A stretch of 64,000 bases of DNA from Prevotella sp. oral taxon 475 (GCF_018127805.1 NZ_CP072334.1:1652001-1716000), one strand, 5' to 3'; positions 43,800-52,296 are shown, counted from the stretch's first letter. The notes: generated by a model not told the origin, from the sequence alone. Program-made: numbers and translations.

Positions 43800-44624
43800 A
43801 TGGCAATTGGCAAATGGATTGGCGGATTCTTAGGGTTTATCAGCGGCGGACCGCTCGGTGCCTTGGCAGGAATCGCCCTCGGATCACTCTTCGATCTGGG
43901 ACTCGACAAAGTGAACACACCCGACAACTACGGCTCTACCTCCAACGGCAGGCAGACCAACGAACGCTTCTCTGCCCACCGTCACCACACTACTGATGCC
44001 CGGGAACAGGAGGGAGAACGCAACTCGTTTCTCTTCTCACTGCTCGTTCTGGCGGCCTACATCATTCGTGCAGACGGCAAGGTGATGCACTCGGAAATGG
44101 AAATGCTACGCGGTTTTCTGCGAAACAACTTCGGCACGGCGGCAGTCGGTCAGGGTGAACAAATCATCCTCCGACTCTTCGAGCAGCAAAAGCAGATGGG
44201 CGTCTATCAATTTGAGAATATCATCCGGCAGAGTTGTCTGCAAATCCGGGCTCACATGGATGGTAGCCGCCGACTACAACTGCTCAATTTCCTGGCCCTC
44301 TTGGCCCAAGCCGACGGTCATATAGATGCCACCGAGGTGCAGGCTCTGCGCAATGTGGCTCTGTGGATGGGTCTACATGCGGGCGAAGCGGATGCGATGC
44401 TCAACCTAAAAAAGACCGACCTCAACTCGGCCTATACCGTGCTGGGTCTCACACCCAATGCCACCGAGGCCGAAGTGAAAGCGGCCTACCGCAAAATGGC
44501 TCTTCAACACCACCCCGACCGGGTGGCTACGCTGGGTGAAGATGTGCGTAAAGCGGCAGAAAAGAAGTTTAAAGAGATTGCCGATGCCAAGGAACGAATC
44601 TACCAAGCACGTGATTGGGCGTAG
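43800..44624 (+). CDS. TerB- and J-domain co-chaperone (DjlA-like)
   Basis: The 274-residue protein begins MAIGKWIGGFLGFISGGPLGALAGIALGS, a Gly-rich hydrophobic segment that can insert in the membrane. Residues about 85-190 are TerB-like helices (LLVLAAYIIRADGKVMHSEMEMLRGFL; LLAQADGHIDATEVQALRNVA). The C-terminal J-domain has YTVLGLTPNATEAEVKAAYRKMALQHHPDRV with the HPD that stimulates DnaK. The layout is that of DjlA. No partner gene is adjacent. Confidence 0.9.
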   Translation: MAIGKWIGGFLGFISGGPLGALAGIALGSLFDLGLDKVNTPDNYGSTSNGRQTNERFSAHRHHTTDAREQEGERNSFLFSLLVLAAYIIRADGKVMHSEMEMLRGFLRNNFGTAAVGQGEQIILRLFEQQKQMGVYQFENIIRQSCLQIRAHMDGSRRLQLLNFLALLAQADGHIDATEVQALRNVALWMGLHAGEADAMLNLKKTDLNSAYTVLGLTPNATEAEVKAAYRKMALQHHPDRVATLGEDVRKAAEKKFKEIADAKERIYQARDWA

Positions 44625-44731
44625 ATAATCAATAAATAGCAATCTAACACTTTTCAGGTGATAATTCTGCAAACATACGTTTTATTTCCTAATATTCATT
44701 AACAAGTGATACTCTTTCAAGGTGAAAGACG

Positions 44732-44739
44732 TATTTTTG
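44732..44739 (+). promoter_or_regulatory. -7 box for Cys/Lys-rich protein gene
   Basis: TATTTTTG fits TAnnTTTG, 46 bases before the start codon; no clear -33 element. Confidence 0.45.
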
Positions 44740-44785
44740 CGTCGGTTTTTCAACCACTCATTATCAACTTAAAAATTAAAAAACG

Positions 44786-45088
44786 ATGAAAAAGATGATT
44801 TTCAGTGCTGCTCTTTTCGTTGCGGCCATAAGCTTTGCCAATGCACAAGAGGCTCAGACCAAACAGAAAGAATGCTGCAAAACTGAGCAATGCACCCAGA
44901 AGAAAGACTGTGGTAAGAAGGAATGCGGCGACAAGGACAAGAAGGCTTGCGACAAAAAATGTTGCGACAAAGGTGCCTGTGACAAGAAGCCTTGTGATAA
45001 AAAGGCCTGCGACAAAGGTGCTAAGAAAGACTGCCAGAAGGGCGGAGCTAAGAAGTGCTGCAAAAAAGAAGCTGCTCAGAAGAAATAA
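44786..45088 (+). CDS. Secreted Cys/Lys-rich repeat protein
   Basis: The 100-residue product has a signal peptide (MKKMIFSAALFVAAISFANAQ). The mature 79 residues hold 14 cysteines, about 30 lysines and many Asp, in short repeats of the type ACDKK, PCDKK and ACDKG, with three CC pairs. Such composition suggests metal binding or an oxidised, tightly crosslinked periplasmic protein. I do not recognise a named family. It is a single-gene unit with a -7 box upstream and a terminator downstream. Confidence 0.75.
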   Translation: MKKMIFSAALFVAAISFANAQEAQTKQKECCKTEQCTQKKDCGKKECGDKDKKACDKKCCDKGACDKKPCDKKACDKGAKKDCQKGGAKKCCKKEAAQKK

Positions 45089-45168
45089 GCACTGACCCTC
45101 GGTCATAGCCGAAAAGGTCTTTCGCCCGAAAGGCGTTGACCCAACAGGCTCTATCCACAAAAGACTCT

Positions 45169-45206
45169 ACATCCCGACAGAGGGACTTGTAGAGTCTTTT
45201 TCTTTT
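45169..45206 (+). terminator. Terminator of Cys/Lys-rich protein gene
   Basis: AAAAGACTCTACA pairs with TGTAGAGTCTTTT, followed by TCTTTT. Confidence 0.9.
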
Positions 45207-45328
45207 ATTGCTATCAACCGTTTGTCCTGATGTGCACGCCACGCCCTACCCTTCGGTCTGCTCTTCTGCCAAAATCGTGCACCGTAAGGGCTTTCTTCTC
45301 CACCTCCTCTTTTTCTCAATAAGTATTG

Positions 45329-45359
45329 TTGCCCTTTTCAAGAGAATCCCTTACCTTTG
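45329..45359 (+). promoter_or_regulatory. Promoter of toxin-antitoxin pair
   Basis: TTG (45329-45331) and TACCTTTG (45352-45359) are 20 bases apart; the antitoxin ATG follows 24 bases later. Confidence 0.85.
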
Positions 45360-45383
45360 TATCATCATCCATATTTTACAATT

Positions 45384-45623
45384 ATGACAAACATGGAACT
45401 TCATCAAGAGCTTTTCCGCCAGCTTGCTATCGTTGCGGGCGATGAGAATCTGATGCGCAAAACCATTGAGGCGATCAAGCGCATTGTTGGGAAGAAAGAG
45501 CAACAAGATACCACCAAGATGACTCGCGAGCAATTTATAGAACGCGTGAAACAAGCTGAACGTAGCAAGACTCTCCACTTTGAACATGTAGAAGACATCG
45601 ACCAATACGTACGCAGTTTATGA
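45384..45623 (+). CDS. Antitoxin of a YoeB-type pair
   Basis: The 79-residue protein starts MTNMELHQELFRQLAIVAGDENLMRKTIEAIKRI; an upstream ATG (45357) lies inside the promoter -7 box and is unlikely. It is mostly helical and acidic, ending HFEHVEDIDQYVRSL, as expected for the toxin-wrapping tail. It does not show a clear Phd/YefM N-terminus. The stop codon overlaps the toxin start (ATGA). Role as antitoxin is inferred from position. Confidence 0.75.
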   Translation: MTNMELHQELFRQLAIVAGDENLMRKTIEAIKRIVGKKEQQDTTKMTREQFIERVKQAERSKTLHFEHVEDIDQYVRSL

Positions 45624-45895
45624 GATACGACGTACAAATTAAGGAACAAGCTACTAAAGACCTCAAACGTCTTTTGCATAGTGAGCCAAAAGCTTACAAC
45701 AAGGCATTGCAACTGATATCCGAACTCTATGAGCATCCCACCAGTGGAACGGGGCATCCCGAACCACTCAAGGGTTGTGGTGCCAATCGTTGGAGTCGGC
45801 GCATTACGCAAAAGCACCGATTGGTTTACGATATTCACATCACAGAAGTGGTGGTAGTGGTGCTGACGACTTTTGGTCATTACGACGACAAGTAG
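45620..45895 (+). CDS. yoeB: Txe/YoeB-family mRNA interferase toxin
   Basis: The 91-residue protein has the YoeB pattern HPEPLKG, then WSRRITQKHRLVYDI and the C-terminal GHYDDK. Glu in HPEPL, the RR pair, the His/Arg of KHR and the terminal His-Tyr are the expected catalytic set. RelE-fold toxins of this family cut mRNA on the ribosome. It is translationally coupled to the antitoxin, and the tmRNA gene lies about 200 bases downstream on the other strand. Confidence 0.92.
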   Translation: MRYDVQIKEQATKDLKRLLHSEPKAYNKALQLISELYEHPTSGTGHPEPLKGCGANRWSRRITQKHRLVYDIHITEVVVVVLTTFGHYDDK

Positions 45896-46029
45896 CCGTT
45901 GCCCATCTTCTCGCCTCGCTTCATTTTCATTACAATCAATCGTATTTGCCTTTCTTTTTCTCCTTGGAACAGAAAAGGCGTCTCTCTTCCTGAAACAAGC
46001 GTCCTATTTCACTCGACGCATAAAAGGCA

Positions 46030-46066
46030 AAGAAAAGAGGATAGGCCTATTTCGGCCCATCCTCTA
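46030..46066 (-). terminator. Terminator after tmRNA gene
   Basis: Minus-strand AGAGGATGGGCC pairs with GGCCTATCCTCT and is followed by TTTCTTT. It lies 44 bases beyond the mature tmRNA 3' end and may also stop transcripts from the toxin gene. Confidence 0.85.
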
Positions 46067-46109
46067 AAGAATAAAACTGTTTTGCGCAATGTCTTCTTGA
46101 CATGCCTTG

Positions 46110-46506
46110 TGGAGCTGGTGGGAGTCGAACCCACGTCCAAACAGGGAAACCATACGCTTTCTACACGCTTATTTCGGACTTCATTTTCGTGCATGGGCAA
46201 GACCCGAACCACCAACCCATGCCTTATCCTCTAAAATTTCGCTCACCGTGCGAGGCAACGGCAAACTATTTCCGATTTCTCTGCACCGCTATATCAGCTG
46301 GCTTCGGAACAACAGCCTCTGAGCGATGTCTCGTTCCATCACCTGGTGACGGAATAAAGCCCAAAACCTACTGTGCTTCAGTTAGGCAGCGAGAGCGTAA
46401 TTGTTTTCGCCAATTAAATTGTTGATCACTGGGATTATGGAGCCAGCCACCTACGCTCCGCGTGCTTACATACCATTTCATCCCGCTGTCAAATCCAGTC
46501 AGCCCC
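46110..46506 (-). ncRNA. ssrA: tmRNA
   Basis: The minus strand begins GGGGCTGACTGGATTTGACA and ends GACGTGGGTTCGACTCCCAC followed by CAGCTCC plus discriminator A; GGGGCTG pairs with CAGCTCC as the acceptor stem. CCA is not encoded. The tag frame is GGCGAAAACAATTACGCT... and encodes GENNYALAA then TAA (preceded by the charged Ala), a typical Bacteroidota tag. It frees stalled ribosomes and marks products for proteolysis. Mature length is about 397 bases. Confidence 0.97.
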
Positions 46507-46609
46507 GATTTGTTTTGTCTCCGCACGGCGTTGATGCCCATGGGGTTCATTGCTTAGCGGGCGACAAACAGTTCGATACGATGATGTGTATTGATGTAAG
46601 AGTCGGCTG

Positions 46610-46641
46610 CAAAGGTAATGCAAAAGATGCGGTGAGGCAAA
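46610..46641 (-). promoter_or_regulatory. Promoter of tmRNA
   Basis: Minus-strand TTTG (46641-46638) and TACCTTTG (46617-46610), exactly 20 bases apart; start would give a precursor about 95 bases longer at the 5' end. Confidence 0.85.
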
Positions 46642-46655
46642 TCTTCCGCCCATTT

Positions 46656-46686
46656 TTTGCGTTCTCGGCAAAGAGGCGTAATTTTG
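46656..46686 (+). promoter_or_regulatory. Promoter abutting mutS2
   Basis: TTTG (46656-46659) and TAATTTTG (46679-46686) are 19 bases apart. The ATG follows four bases after the -7 box, so the predicted transcript would be leaderless. Confidence 0.65.
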
Positions 46687-46690
46687 CAGT

Positions 46691-49258
46691 ATGATTTATC
46701 CAACCAACTTTGAGCAGAAAATAGGGTTTAACGAAATAAGGGTTTTGTTAAGCGAGCGATGTTTGTCGACCTTAGGTCGCAGCCGAGTGGACGAGCTCGC
46801 CATGAGTCACGACGTACAGAAACTGAATACGTGGATGAACGAAACCCGCGAGTTGAGGAGGTTGCAGGAGGCCGAACCCGACTTTCCGCTGCAATATTTC
46901 TTCGACTTGCGCGCGCCGCTGGCCCGTCTGAAAATCGAGGGAACGCACTTCGAGGAGCAGGAACTCTTCGACCTCTGTCGTTCGCTTGACACGCTGCACC
47001 GGATCGTGCTGTTCTTGAACCGGCCGTCGGGGGGAGAGATTTCCGAACCAATAGACGGCGATATCGAATCGGCGAGTAGCATCACCTTCCTCTATCCCAC
47101 TCTACAACGGCTCACGGTGGGCATCGTCACCTTCCCCGAACTGGTTCGGCGCATCAACGGCATCATCGATAAGTGCGGAAGAGTGAAAGACAGTGCATCG
47201 CCCGAACTGCAACGCATCCGTAGCGAACTGGCGCAGACTGAGGGCAGCATCTCGCGCATCTTGAACGCCATCCTGCGAAGTGCGCAGCAGGAAGGACTTG
47301 TAGACAAAGACGTGGCGCCGGCCATGCGCGAGGGGCGGCTCGTCATCCCCATCATTCCGGGACTGAAGCGGCGCATCGGCGGCATCGTCCACGACGAGTC
47401 GGCCTCGGGCAGAACCGTCTACATCGAGCCCACCGAAGTGGTGGAAGCCAACAACAGAGTGCGTGAGCTGGAGGCTGAAGAAAGGCGCGAGGTAATTCGG
47501 ATTCTCGTAGAGCTATCGAAAGAGATTCGTCCGCACATCCCCGCCCTCATTGCTTCTTACGCCCTACTGGCCGACATCGACTTCATCCGCGCCAAGGCCC
47601 AGTTGGCCCTTCTCACGCAGGCCACGGAGCCCACCATTCTGCCCACCGCGCAGATAGACTGGGCGCAGGCGGTGCATCCATTGCTGCGTCTCTCGCTCGA
47701 GAAGCAAGGCAAGCGCGTTGTACCGCTGGACATTTGCCTAAGTGCCGAGAAGCGCATCTTGATCATCTCCGGTCCCAATGCCGGCGGGAAATCGGTTTGT
47801 CTCAAGACCGTGGCCCTACTGCAATACATGCTTCAGTGTGGCCTATCGGTTCCGATGAGCGAGTGTTCGCAAGTAGGGATTTTCGAGCATCTCATGCTCG
47901 ACATCGGCGACGAGCAGAGCATCGAGAACGACCTGAGCACCTACTCCTCTCACCTGCTGAACATGAAGCAGATGTTGCGCCACTCTGACAGGCGCACACT
48001 GCTACTCATCGACGAATTCGGAACGGGCACCGAACCGCTCATCGGCGGAGCCATCGCCCAGGCCGTGCTCACGCAGTTTTGCCGTCGCGGCGCCTTCGGC
48101 ATCATCACCACCCACTACCAGAATCTCAAGCGATTTGCCGACACGCACCCCGGCGTAGCCAACGGCGCGATGCTCTACGATCGGCAGGGCATGCGCCCCC
48201 TTTTCCAGCTCTCCATCGGTCAGCCCGGCAGTTCGTTTGCCATCGAGATTGCCCGCAAAACGGGGCTCCCCGAGGAAGTGATTCGAGAGGCCTCCCTACT
48301 GGCGGGCGAGGATTACATCCAAAGCGACAAATACCTGCAAGACATCGTTCGCGACAAACGCTACTGGGAGGGGAAACGGCAAGACATCCACCGTCGGGAG
48401 AAGAACCTTCAAACCCTCATCGATCGATATGAGACCGACCTAAAAGAGATTTCCCAGACGCGCCGCGAGATTCTCTCTCGAGCCAAGAGCGAGGCCGAAG
48501 CACTGCTGCGCGAGAGCAACCGCCGCATCGAGACGACGATTCGCGAGATTCGCGAGTCGCAGGCCGAAAAAGAGCAGACCAAGCGCATGCGCCAAGAGCT
48601 TGCCACCTTTCGCGATGCTTTGGAGCAGACCGACGATGCCTCTGGCGACGAACTCATTGCCCGCAAGATGGAGCAAATACGCCAGCGCAAACAGCGACAC
48701 GAAAAACGGCTTGCCGAAAAGGCCGAACGCCTGCAACAGGCAGAGCAGAAGCATCGCGCCTCGGAAGATCAACCGGCAGAACAGTCCTTGCCGACAACGC
48801 TTCGCCCCGGCGATGCCGTCCGCATGCGGGGTCTCACCACCGTTGGACGGGTGGAGAGCATCGATGGCGGCGGACAGGCCACGGTGGTCTTTGGCAGCAT
48901 GCGCACCAAAACCACCGTCGACCACCTCGAGCGCGTCGCCCCGACAGCAGCGTCCACACCGCTGCGTTCTGCCCTGAGTTCCTCTACGCGCCAGGCGATA
49001 GACGAGCGGCGAAACCGATTCCGCCAAGACCTCGACATCCGCGGCGAACGGGGCGACGAGGCGCTCAACGCCGTGATGCACTTCATCGACGATGCTCTCC
49101 TCGTGGGCATACCCCGCGTCCGCATTCTGCACGGCAAAGGCAACGGCATCCTCCGCCAGCTCATCCGGCAATATCTCTCCACGCTGCCGGCCGTCTCCTC
49201 CTTTCGCGACGAGCATGTGCAGTTTGGCGGGGCCGGAATCACCGTCGTCGACCTCTGA
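46691..49258 (+). CDS. mutS2: Endonuclease MutS2
   Basis: The 855-residue protein has MutS core and clamp regions, a Walker A ISGPNAGGKSV, and Walker B/D-loop LLIDEFGTGTEPLIGG. A long coiled coil follows (about residues 520-690), then a KOW-like segment and a C-terminal Smr nuclease domain (LDIRGERGDEALNAVMHFIDDALLVG, RILHGKGNGILRQLIRQYL) with HGKG. MutS2 limits recombination or rescues collided ribosomes; it is not the mismatch-repair MutS. Start fits the conserved N-terminus MIYPTNFEQKIGF. Array F follows. Confidence 0.96.
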   Translation: MIYPTNFEQKIGFNEIRVLLSERCLSTLGRSRVDELAMSHDVQKLNTWMNETRELRRLQEAEPDFPLQYFFDLRAPLARLKIEGTHFEEQELFDLCRSLDTLHRIVLFLNRPSGGEISEPIDGDIESASSITFLYPTLQRLTVGIVTFPELVRRINGIIDKCGRVKDSASPELQRIRSELAQTEGSISRILNAILRSAQQEGLVDKDVAPAMREGRLVIPIIPGLKRRIGGIVHDESASGRTVYIEPTEVVEANNRVRELEAEERREVIRILVELSKEIRPHIPALIASYALLADIDFIRAKAQLALLTQATEPTILPTAQIDWAQAVHPLLRLSLEKQGKRVVPLDICLSAEKRILIISGPNAGGKSVCLKTVALLQYMLQCGLSVPMSECSQVGIFEHLMLDIGDEQSIENDLSTYSSHLLNMKQMLRHSDRRTLLLIDEFGTGTEPLIGGAIAQAVLTQFCRRGAFGIITTHYQNLKRFADTHPGVANGAMLYDRQGMRPLFQLSIGQPGSSFAIEIARKTGLPEEVIREASLLAGEDYIQSDKYLQDIVRDKRYWEGKRQDIHRREKNLQTLIDRYETDLKEISQTRREILSRAKSEAEALLRESNRRIETTIREIRESQAEKEQTKRMRQELATFRDALEQTDDASGDELIARKMEQIRQRKQRHEKRLAEKAERLQQAEQKHRASEDQPAEQSLPTTLRPGDAVRMRGLTTVGRVESIDGGGQATVVFGSMRTKTTVDHLERVAPTAASTPLRSALSSSTRQAIDERRNRFRQDLDIRGERGDEALNAVMHFIDDALLVGIPRVRILHGKGNGILRQLIRQYLSTLPAVSSFRDEHVQFGGAGITVVDL

Positions 49259-49279
49259 TCCTTCCTTCCTCCCATCGCT

Positions 49280-49747
49280 GAGCCGCTCAGTAACGCCATT
49301 TTTGCCTCCGTGGCCGTTTTGAGCCGCTCAGTAACGCCATTTTTGCCTCAGCGGCCATTTTGAGCCGCTCAGTAACACCATTTTTGCCTCCGCAGCCGTT
49401 TTGAGTCGCTCAGTAACGCCATTTTTGTCTCCGCGCTCGTTTTGAGCCGCTCAGTAACGCCATTTTTGTCTCCGCAGCCATTTTGAGCCGCTCAGTAACG
49501 CCATTTTTGCCTCCGCAGCCGTTTTGTAGGGTACAGTAACACCATTTTTGTCTCCGCGGTCGTTTTGAGCCGCTCAGTAACGCCATTTTTGCCTCCGCGG
49601 CCGTTTTGTAGGGTACGGTAACGCCATTTTTGCCTCCGCGGCCGTTTTGTAGGGTACAGTAACACCATTTTTGTCTCCGCGATGGTTTTGTAGGGTACAG
49701 TAGCACCATTTTTGCCTCCGCGATGGTTTTGTAGGGTACAGTAGCAA
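49280..49747. repeat. Tandem palindromic array F, twelve 41-base units
   Basis: The word CAGTAAC (or close) starts at 49288, 49329, 49370, 49411, 49452, 49493, 49534, 49575, 49616, 49657, 49698 and 49739, exactly 41 bases apart. Copies 1-6 and 8 carry palindrome TGAGCCGCTCA (copy 4 TGAGTCGCTCA); copies 7 and 9-12 carry TGTAGGGTACA in the same place. The spacer GCCATTTTTGCCTCCGCGGC is shared and matches array C on the other strand. The array lies between convergent mutS2 and an ATP-grasp-like gene. Confidence 0.98.
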
Positions 49748-49854
49748 CGTATATGGCAAAAAAAATACGCACTGACTCATTCAGCGCGTACCATACTTAC
49801 TTCTTTCCTACTTACTCCTTTCCTACTTACTCCTTACTCCTTACTCCTTACTCC

Positions 49855-50991
49855 TTACCCCGAAACCACCGACGTGTTGAGCAGTCCGTCGGTCAGCATT
49901 TGAAGCCGCAGGTGGTAGGAACCACCCGAACGATGGATGGTCATGAGCTGCTGCGGCTCGAACTCAGATGGCGAGAGCGACAAAGCCACATGCCCCATCG
50001 TGCGGCGCAGGTTCAGCTCCACGCAAGGATGAAGAGCGAGCGGAGCCAGCGCATCGCCCGTGCGGACCATCATCATATCCACCCCGAGACAACCCACATA
50101 CCGACCGGCAAGACATTCTTGCAATAGACCGCCGAGCTCGCGAGCCACCACCTCGAGCAGCGACACGTCGACAAGCCGAGCCAACAACGCCCGCTTGACC
50201 GACTCGGGAGCCAACAGACTGCCCGTGTAGGCCCGGCGCGCCGTGTTGAAGAGCGAAAGACCCTGATACTGCACCCGTCCGTCAACATCTATCGAAAATT
50301 CCATTCCAAAATCTCTCACCTTCCGATAGTAAGGCTCGGCCGTGAGGCTACCCTGCCGGGAAATCATGTTGGCACACCAGCCCAGGGTGGAGATGTCGGG
50401 ACAACCGTCGATGTAACGGATGCCGCGCCCGCTGCTGCTCCACGGAGCCTTGACCACCAGTCGCGGATAGCGAAGCAGGAGGGCGGAAAGCTCGTCTGTC
50501 GAGGTCACCACGAACGACCGTCCCGTGAAAGCATCGCGCCCGGCTGCGTCTTCGAGCCGACGGCGGAGCTGCGGCAGAAGTTGTTCGGCCGCCCACACCC
50601 GCGAACTGAGTTGGCGAACGCCTGCGAGCCATTCGTCTGTGGGTAGCAACGTCGGTGCCACACCCATGTCGGCAAGCCGCGCCTTGAGATGCCGATCCCA
50701 TCCCCAGGGCTCTATCCTCAGGTTGCTGGTAGCGGCAGAAGAGCGTAGAAGACGGGCGAGCTGTTCCTCGTCGACGAGATGCACGGCTTTGCAGGGGCGT
50801 TTGAAGTGGCGCAGACGCTGGCGGGCAGCCTCGACGTCGGCCACCAGCACCCAGTCGCCCTCCTCGGCCCACAGAGCGGGCAGAAAACCCAGATCGGCCT
50901 GCAAAGCGCGCACCGCTTTCGGAGGCGTGAAGCTCCCGGCAGCCGATGCCAGCACCAAATCGTGTTCAGGGTTGAAGATGTGTAGCGTCAT
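49855..50991 (-). CDS. ATP-grasp-like protein of unknown substrate
   Basis: The 378-residue protein begins MTLHIFNPEHDLVLASAAGSFTPPKAV. RLVVKAPWSSSGRGIRYID has the Lys and Gly/Ser-rich loop of ATP-grasp enzymes, and VELNLRRTMGHVAL near residue 330 carries the Glu-x-Asn metal ligands. CLGVDMMMV precedes it. Such enzymes form amide or ester bonds using ATP. The family is conserved beside mltG in my experience of Bacteroidales, but the reaction is unknown. It starts 18 bases after the mltG stop, in the same operon. Confidence 0.75.
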   Translation of the reverse strand: MTLHIFNPEHDLVLASAAGSFTPPKAVRALQADLGFLPALWAEEGDWVLVADVEAARQRLRHFKRPCKAVHLVDEEQLARLLRSSAATSNLRIEPWGWDRHLKARLADMGVAPTLLPTDEWLAGVRQLSSRVWAAEQLLPQLRRRLEDAAGRDAFTGRSFVVTSTDELSALLLRYPRLVVKAPWSSSGRGIRYIDGCPDISTLGWCANMISRQGSLTAEPYYRKVRDFGMEFSIDVDGRVQYQGLSLFNTARRAYTGSLLAPESVKRALLARLVDVSLLEVVARELGGLLQECLAGRYVGCLGVDMMMVRTGDALAPLALHPCVELNLRRTMGHVALSLSPSEFEPQQLMTIHRSGGSYHLRLQMLTDGLLNTSVVSG

Positions 50992-51009
50992 TCGTTTTCT
51001 TGGCCAAGG

Positions 51010-52056
51010 TTATTGGATGCCTCTCTCGTTGAGAGCCTTCGAATACTTTGCCGCATTGGCCAAATGCTCCCGATAGGTTCGGGCAAAGTTGTGCGTACCG
51101 CTGAAATCCTCCTTGGCACACATGTAAAGGTAGTCGTGATGCACCAGCCCCAGCACGGCATCGATGCCCGACACGCTGGGAATGCGGATAGGACCGGGAG
51201 GCAGACCGGCGTTGCGGTAGGTGTTGTAAGGACTGTCGATGTGGAGCAGTTTGTTATAAATGCGGCGCAGGTCGAAGCGTTTCCAGGCAAACTTGATGGT
51301 GGGGTCGGCCTGAAGGGGCATTCCGTTAGGATATTCGGCGTTGCGGAGCATAAGCCGGTTGTAATACATGCCGGCCACCATGGGTTTCTCGGCCTCATTG
51401 GCCGTTTCCTCGTCGACGATGCTGGCCAGTGTCATCACCTGTACAGGCGAGAGGCGGAGCTCCCGAGCCTTGGCCGTGCGGTCGACGTTCCAGAAGCGGC
51501 GACTCTCCCGCTGCATCCGCTCGAGCAGATTCTCGGGCGAAATGTTCCAGTACACGTCGTAGGTATTGGGGATGAAAAGCGAGATCACCGTAGCCGTGTC
51601 TACGCCATAGCGAGCGCAGATCTGCGGCTGGCGTAACACGCGCAGCAAATCGGTGCTGTCCATCATCAGCCGCTTACTCACCTCGGCCGCCAGTCGGTCG
51701 AGTGTTCGCACGCTGGGAATAGTCAGATTCACCGGAGCCTGCATCCCGTTTTTCAAATGCCGAAACACCACAAAGGCACCCTGCCCCGGCTCCAGGGCGT
51801 AGCGACCCGGACGAATATGCTCGGCGTAAGAGCTGTGGCGCGTCAAGGTTCGGAATCCCGTCAACGCATGGCTCTGTCCCGCAATCTGTAACTTGGCATA
51901 GACGGAATCGATGTTATCGTCGCCATCCACATACACGTAGCGCGTGGCCGAACCCACGATCAACGCCGAAAAGAAATAATAATAGATGATGACTACGATC
52001 ATCAGCACGCAGATTCCGGCTGGAATGAGATACTTCTTCACACAATTCTGATTCAT
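51010..52056 (-). CDS. mltG: Endolytic murein transglycosylase MltG
   Basis: The 348-residue protein is started at MNQNCVKKYLIPAGICVLMIVVIIYYYFF, an N-terminal membrane anchor. The YceG domain has LTIPSVRTLDRLAAEVSKRL, FIPNTYDVYWN and the catalytic Glu region LASIVDEETANEAEKPMVAGMYYNRL, then MPLQADPTIKFA and YNTYRNAGLPPGPI. It cuts nascent glycan strands near the inner membrane and sets their length. First gene of a two-gene unit. Confidence 0.95.
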   Translation of the reverse strand: MNQNCVKKYLIPAGICVLMIVVIIYYYFFSALIVGSATRYVYVDGDDNIDSVYAKLQIAGQSHALTGFRTLTRHSSYAEHIRPGRYALEPGQGAFVVFRHLKNGMQAPVNLTIPSVRTLDRLAAEVSKRLMMDSTDLLRVLRQPQICARYGVDTATVISLFIPNTYDVYWNISPENLLERMQRESRRFWNVDRTAKARELRLSPVQVMTLASIVDEETANEAEKPMVAGMYYNRLMLRNAEYPNGMPLQADPTIKFAWKRFDLRRIYNKLLHIDSPYNTYRNAGLPPGPIRIPSVSGIDAVLGLVHHDYLYMCAKEDFSGTHNFARTYREHLANAAKYSKALNERGIQ

Positions 52057-52219
52057 TGTTCGTTGCTGTAAATTCGGCGCAAAGGTAGCAATTAAAAACG
52101 ACAACGGACGAGGGATCAATTATATTTTAGATTTTTCTCGGTTTGACTTAACCGATTGAGAAATAAACTTTTAGCGAATTATTTGAGAAATAGAGGTAAC
52201 GATTTGGAAACTGTGCGAA

Positions 52220-52235
52220 TTTCAGCGTTTTGCGT
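52220..52235 (+). repeat. Left copy of inverted repeat flanking the island
   Basis: TTTCAGCGTTTTGCGT matches the reverse complement of 61001-61016 at 15 of 16 bases. The two copies lie just outside the defence genes and the integrase remnant respectively. They could be integrase arm sites or remains of element ends; the att core itself is not identified. Confidence 0.4.
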
Positions 52236-52265
52236 TGCTATGCTGTCAAATAACTCTTCTCACTG

Positions 52266-52296
52266 CAAAGATAGTCAAATAACTTAAAACACTCAA
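52266..52296 (-). promoter_or_regulatory. Candidate promoter of mltG operon
   Basis: Minus-strand TTG (52296-52294) and TATCTTTG (52273-52266), 20 bases apart, giving a leader of about 200 bases. A second -7 box, TACCTTTG at 52087-52080, is nearer the gene but has no well-spaced TTG. The 295-base gap otherwise holds the left inverted repeat and probably the island boundary. Confidence 0.6.

Noticed and set aside
46102-46694. Short open frames on both strands between the toxin gene and mutS2
   Set aside because: They overlap the tmRNA, whose ends, tag frame and acceptor stem are clear.
7508-49747. CRISPR arrays at the 41/42-base repeat loci
   Set aside because: The whole unit repeats; no unique spacers lie between copies and no cas genes are present.
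49410-49780. Repetitive frames in array F encoding 'VTVPYKTAAEAKM' type repeats
   Set aside because: They arise from the 41-base DNA repeat, change frame each unit and have no start or signal features.
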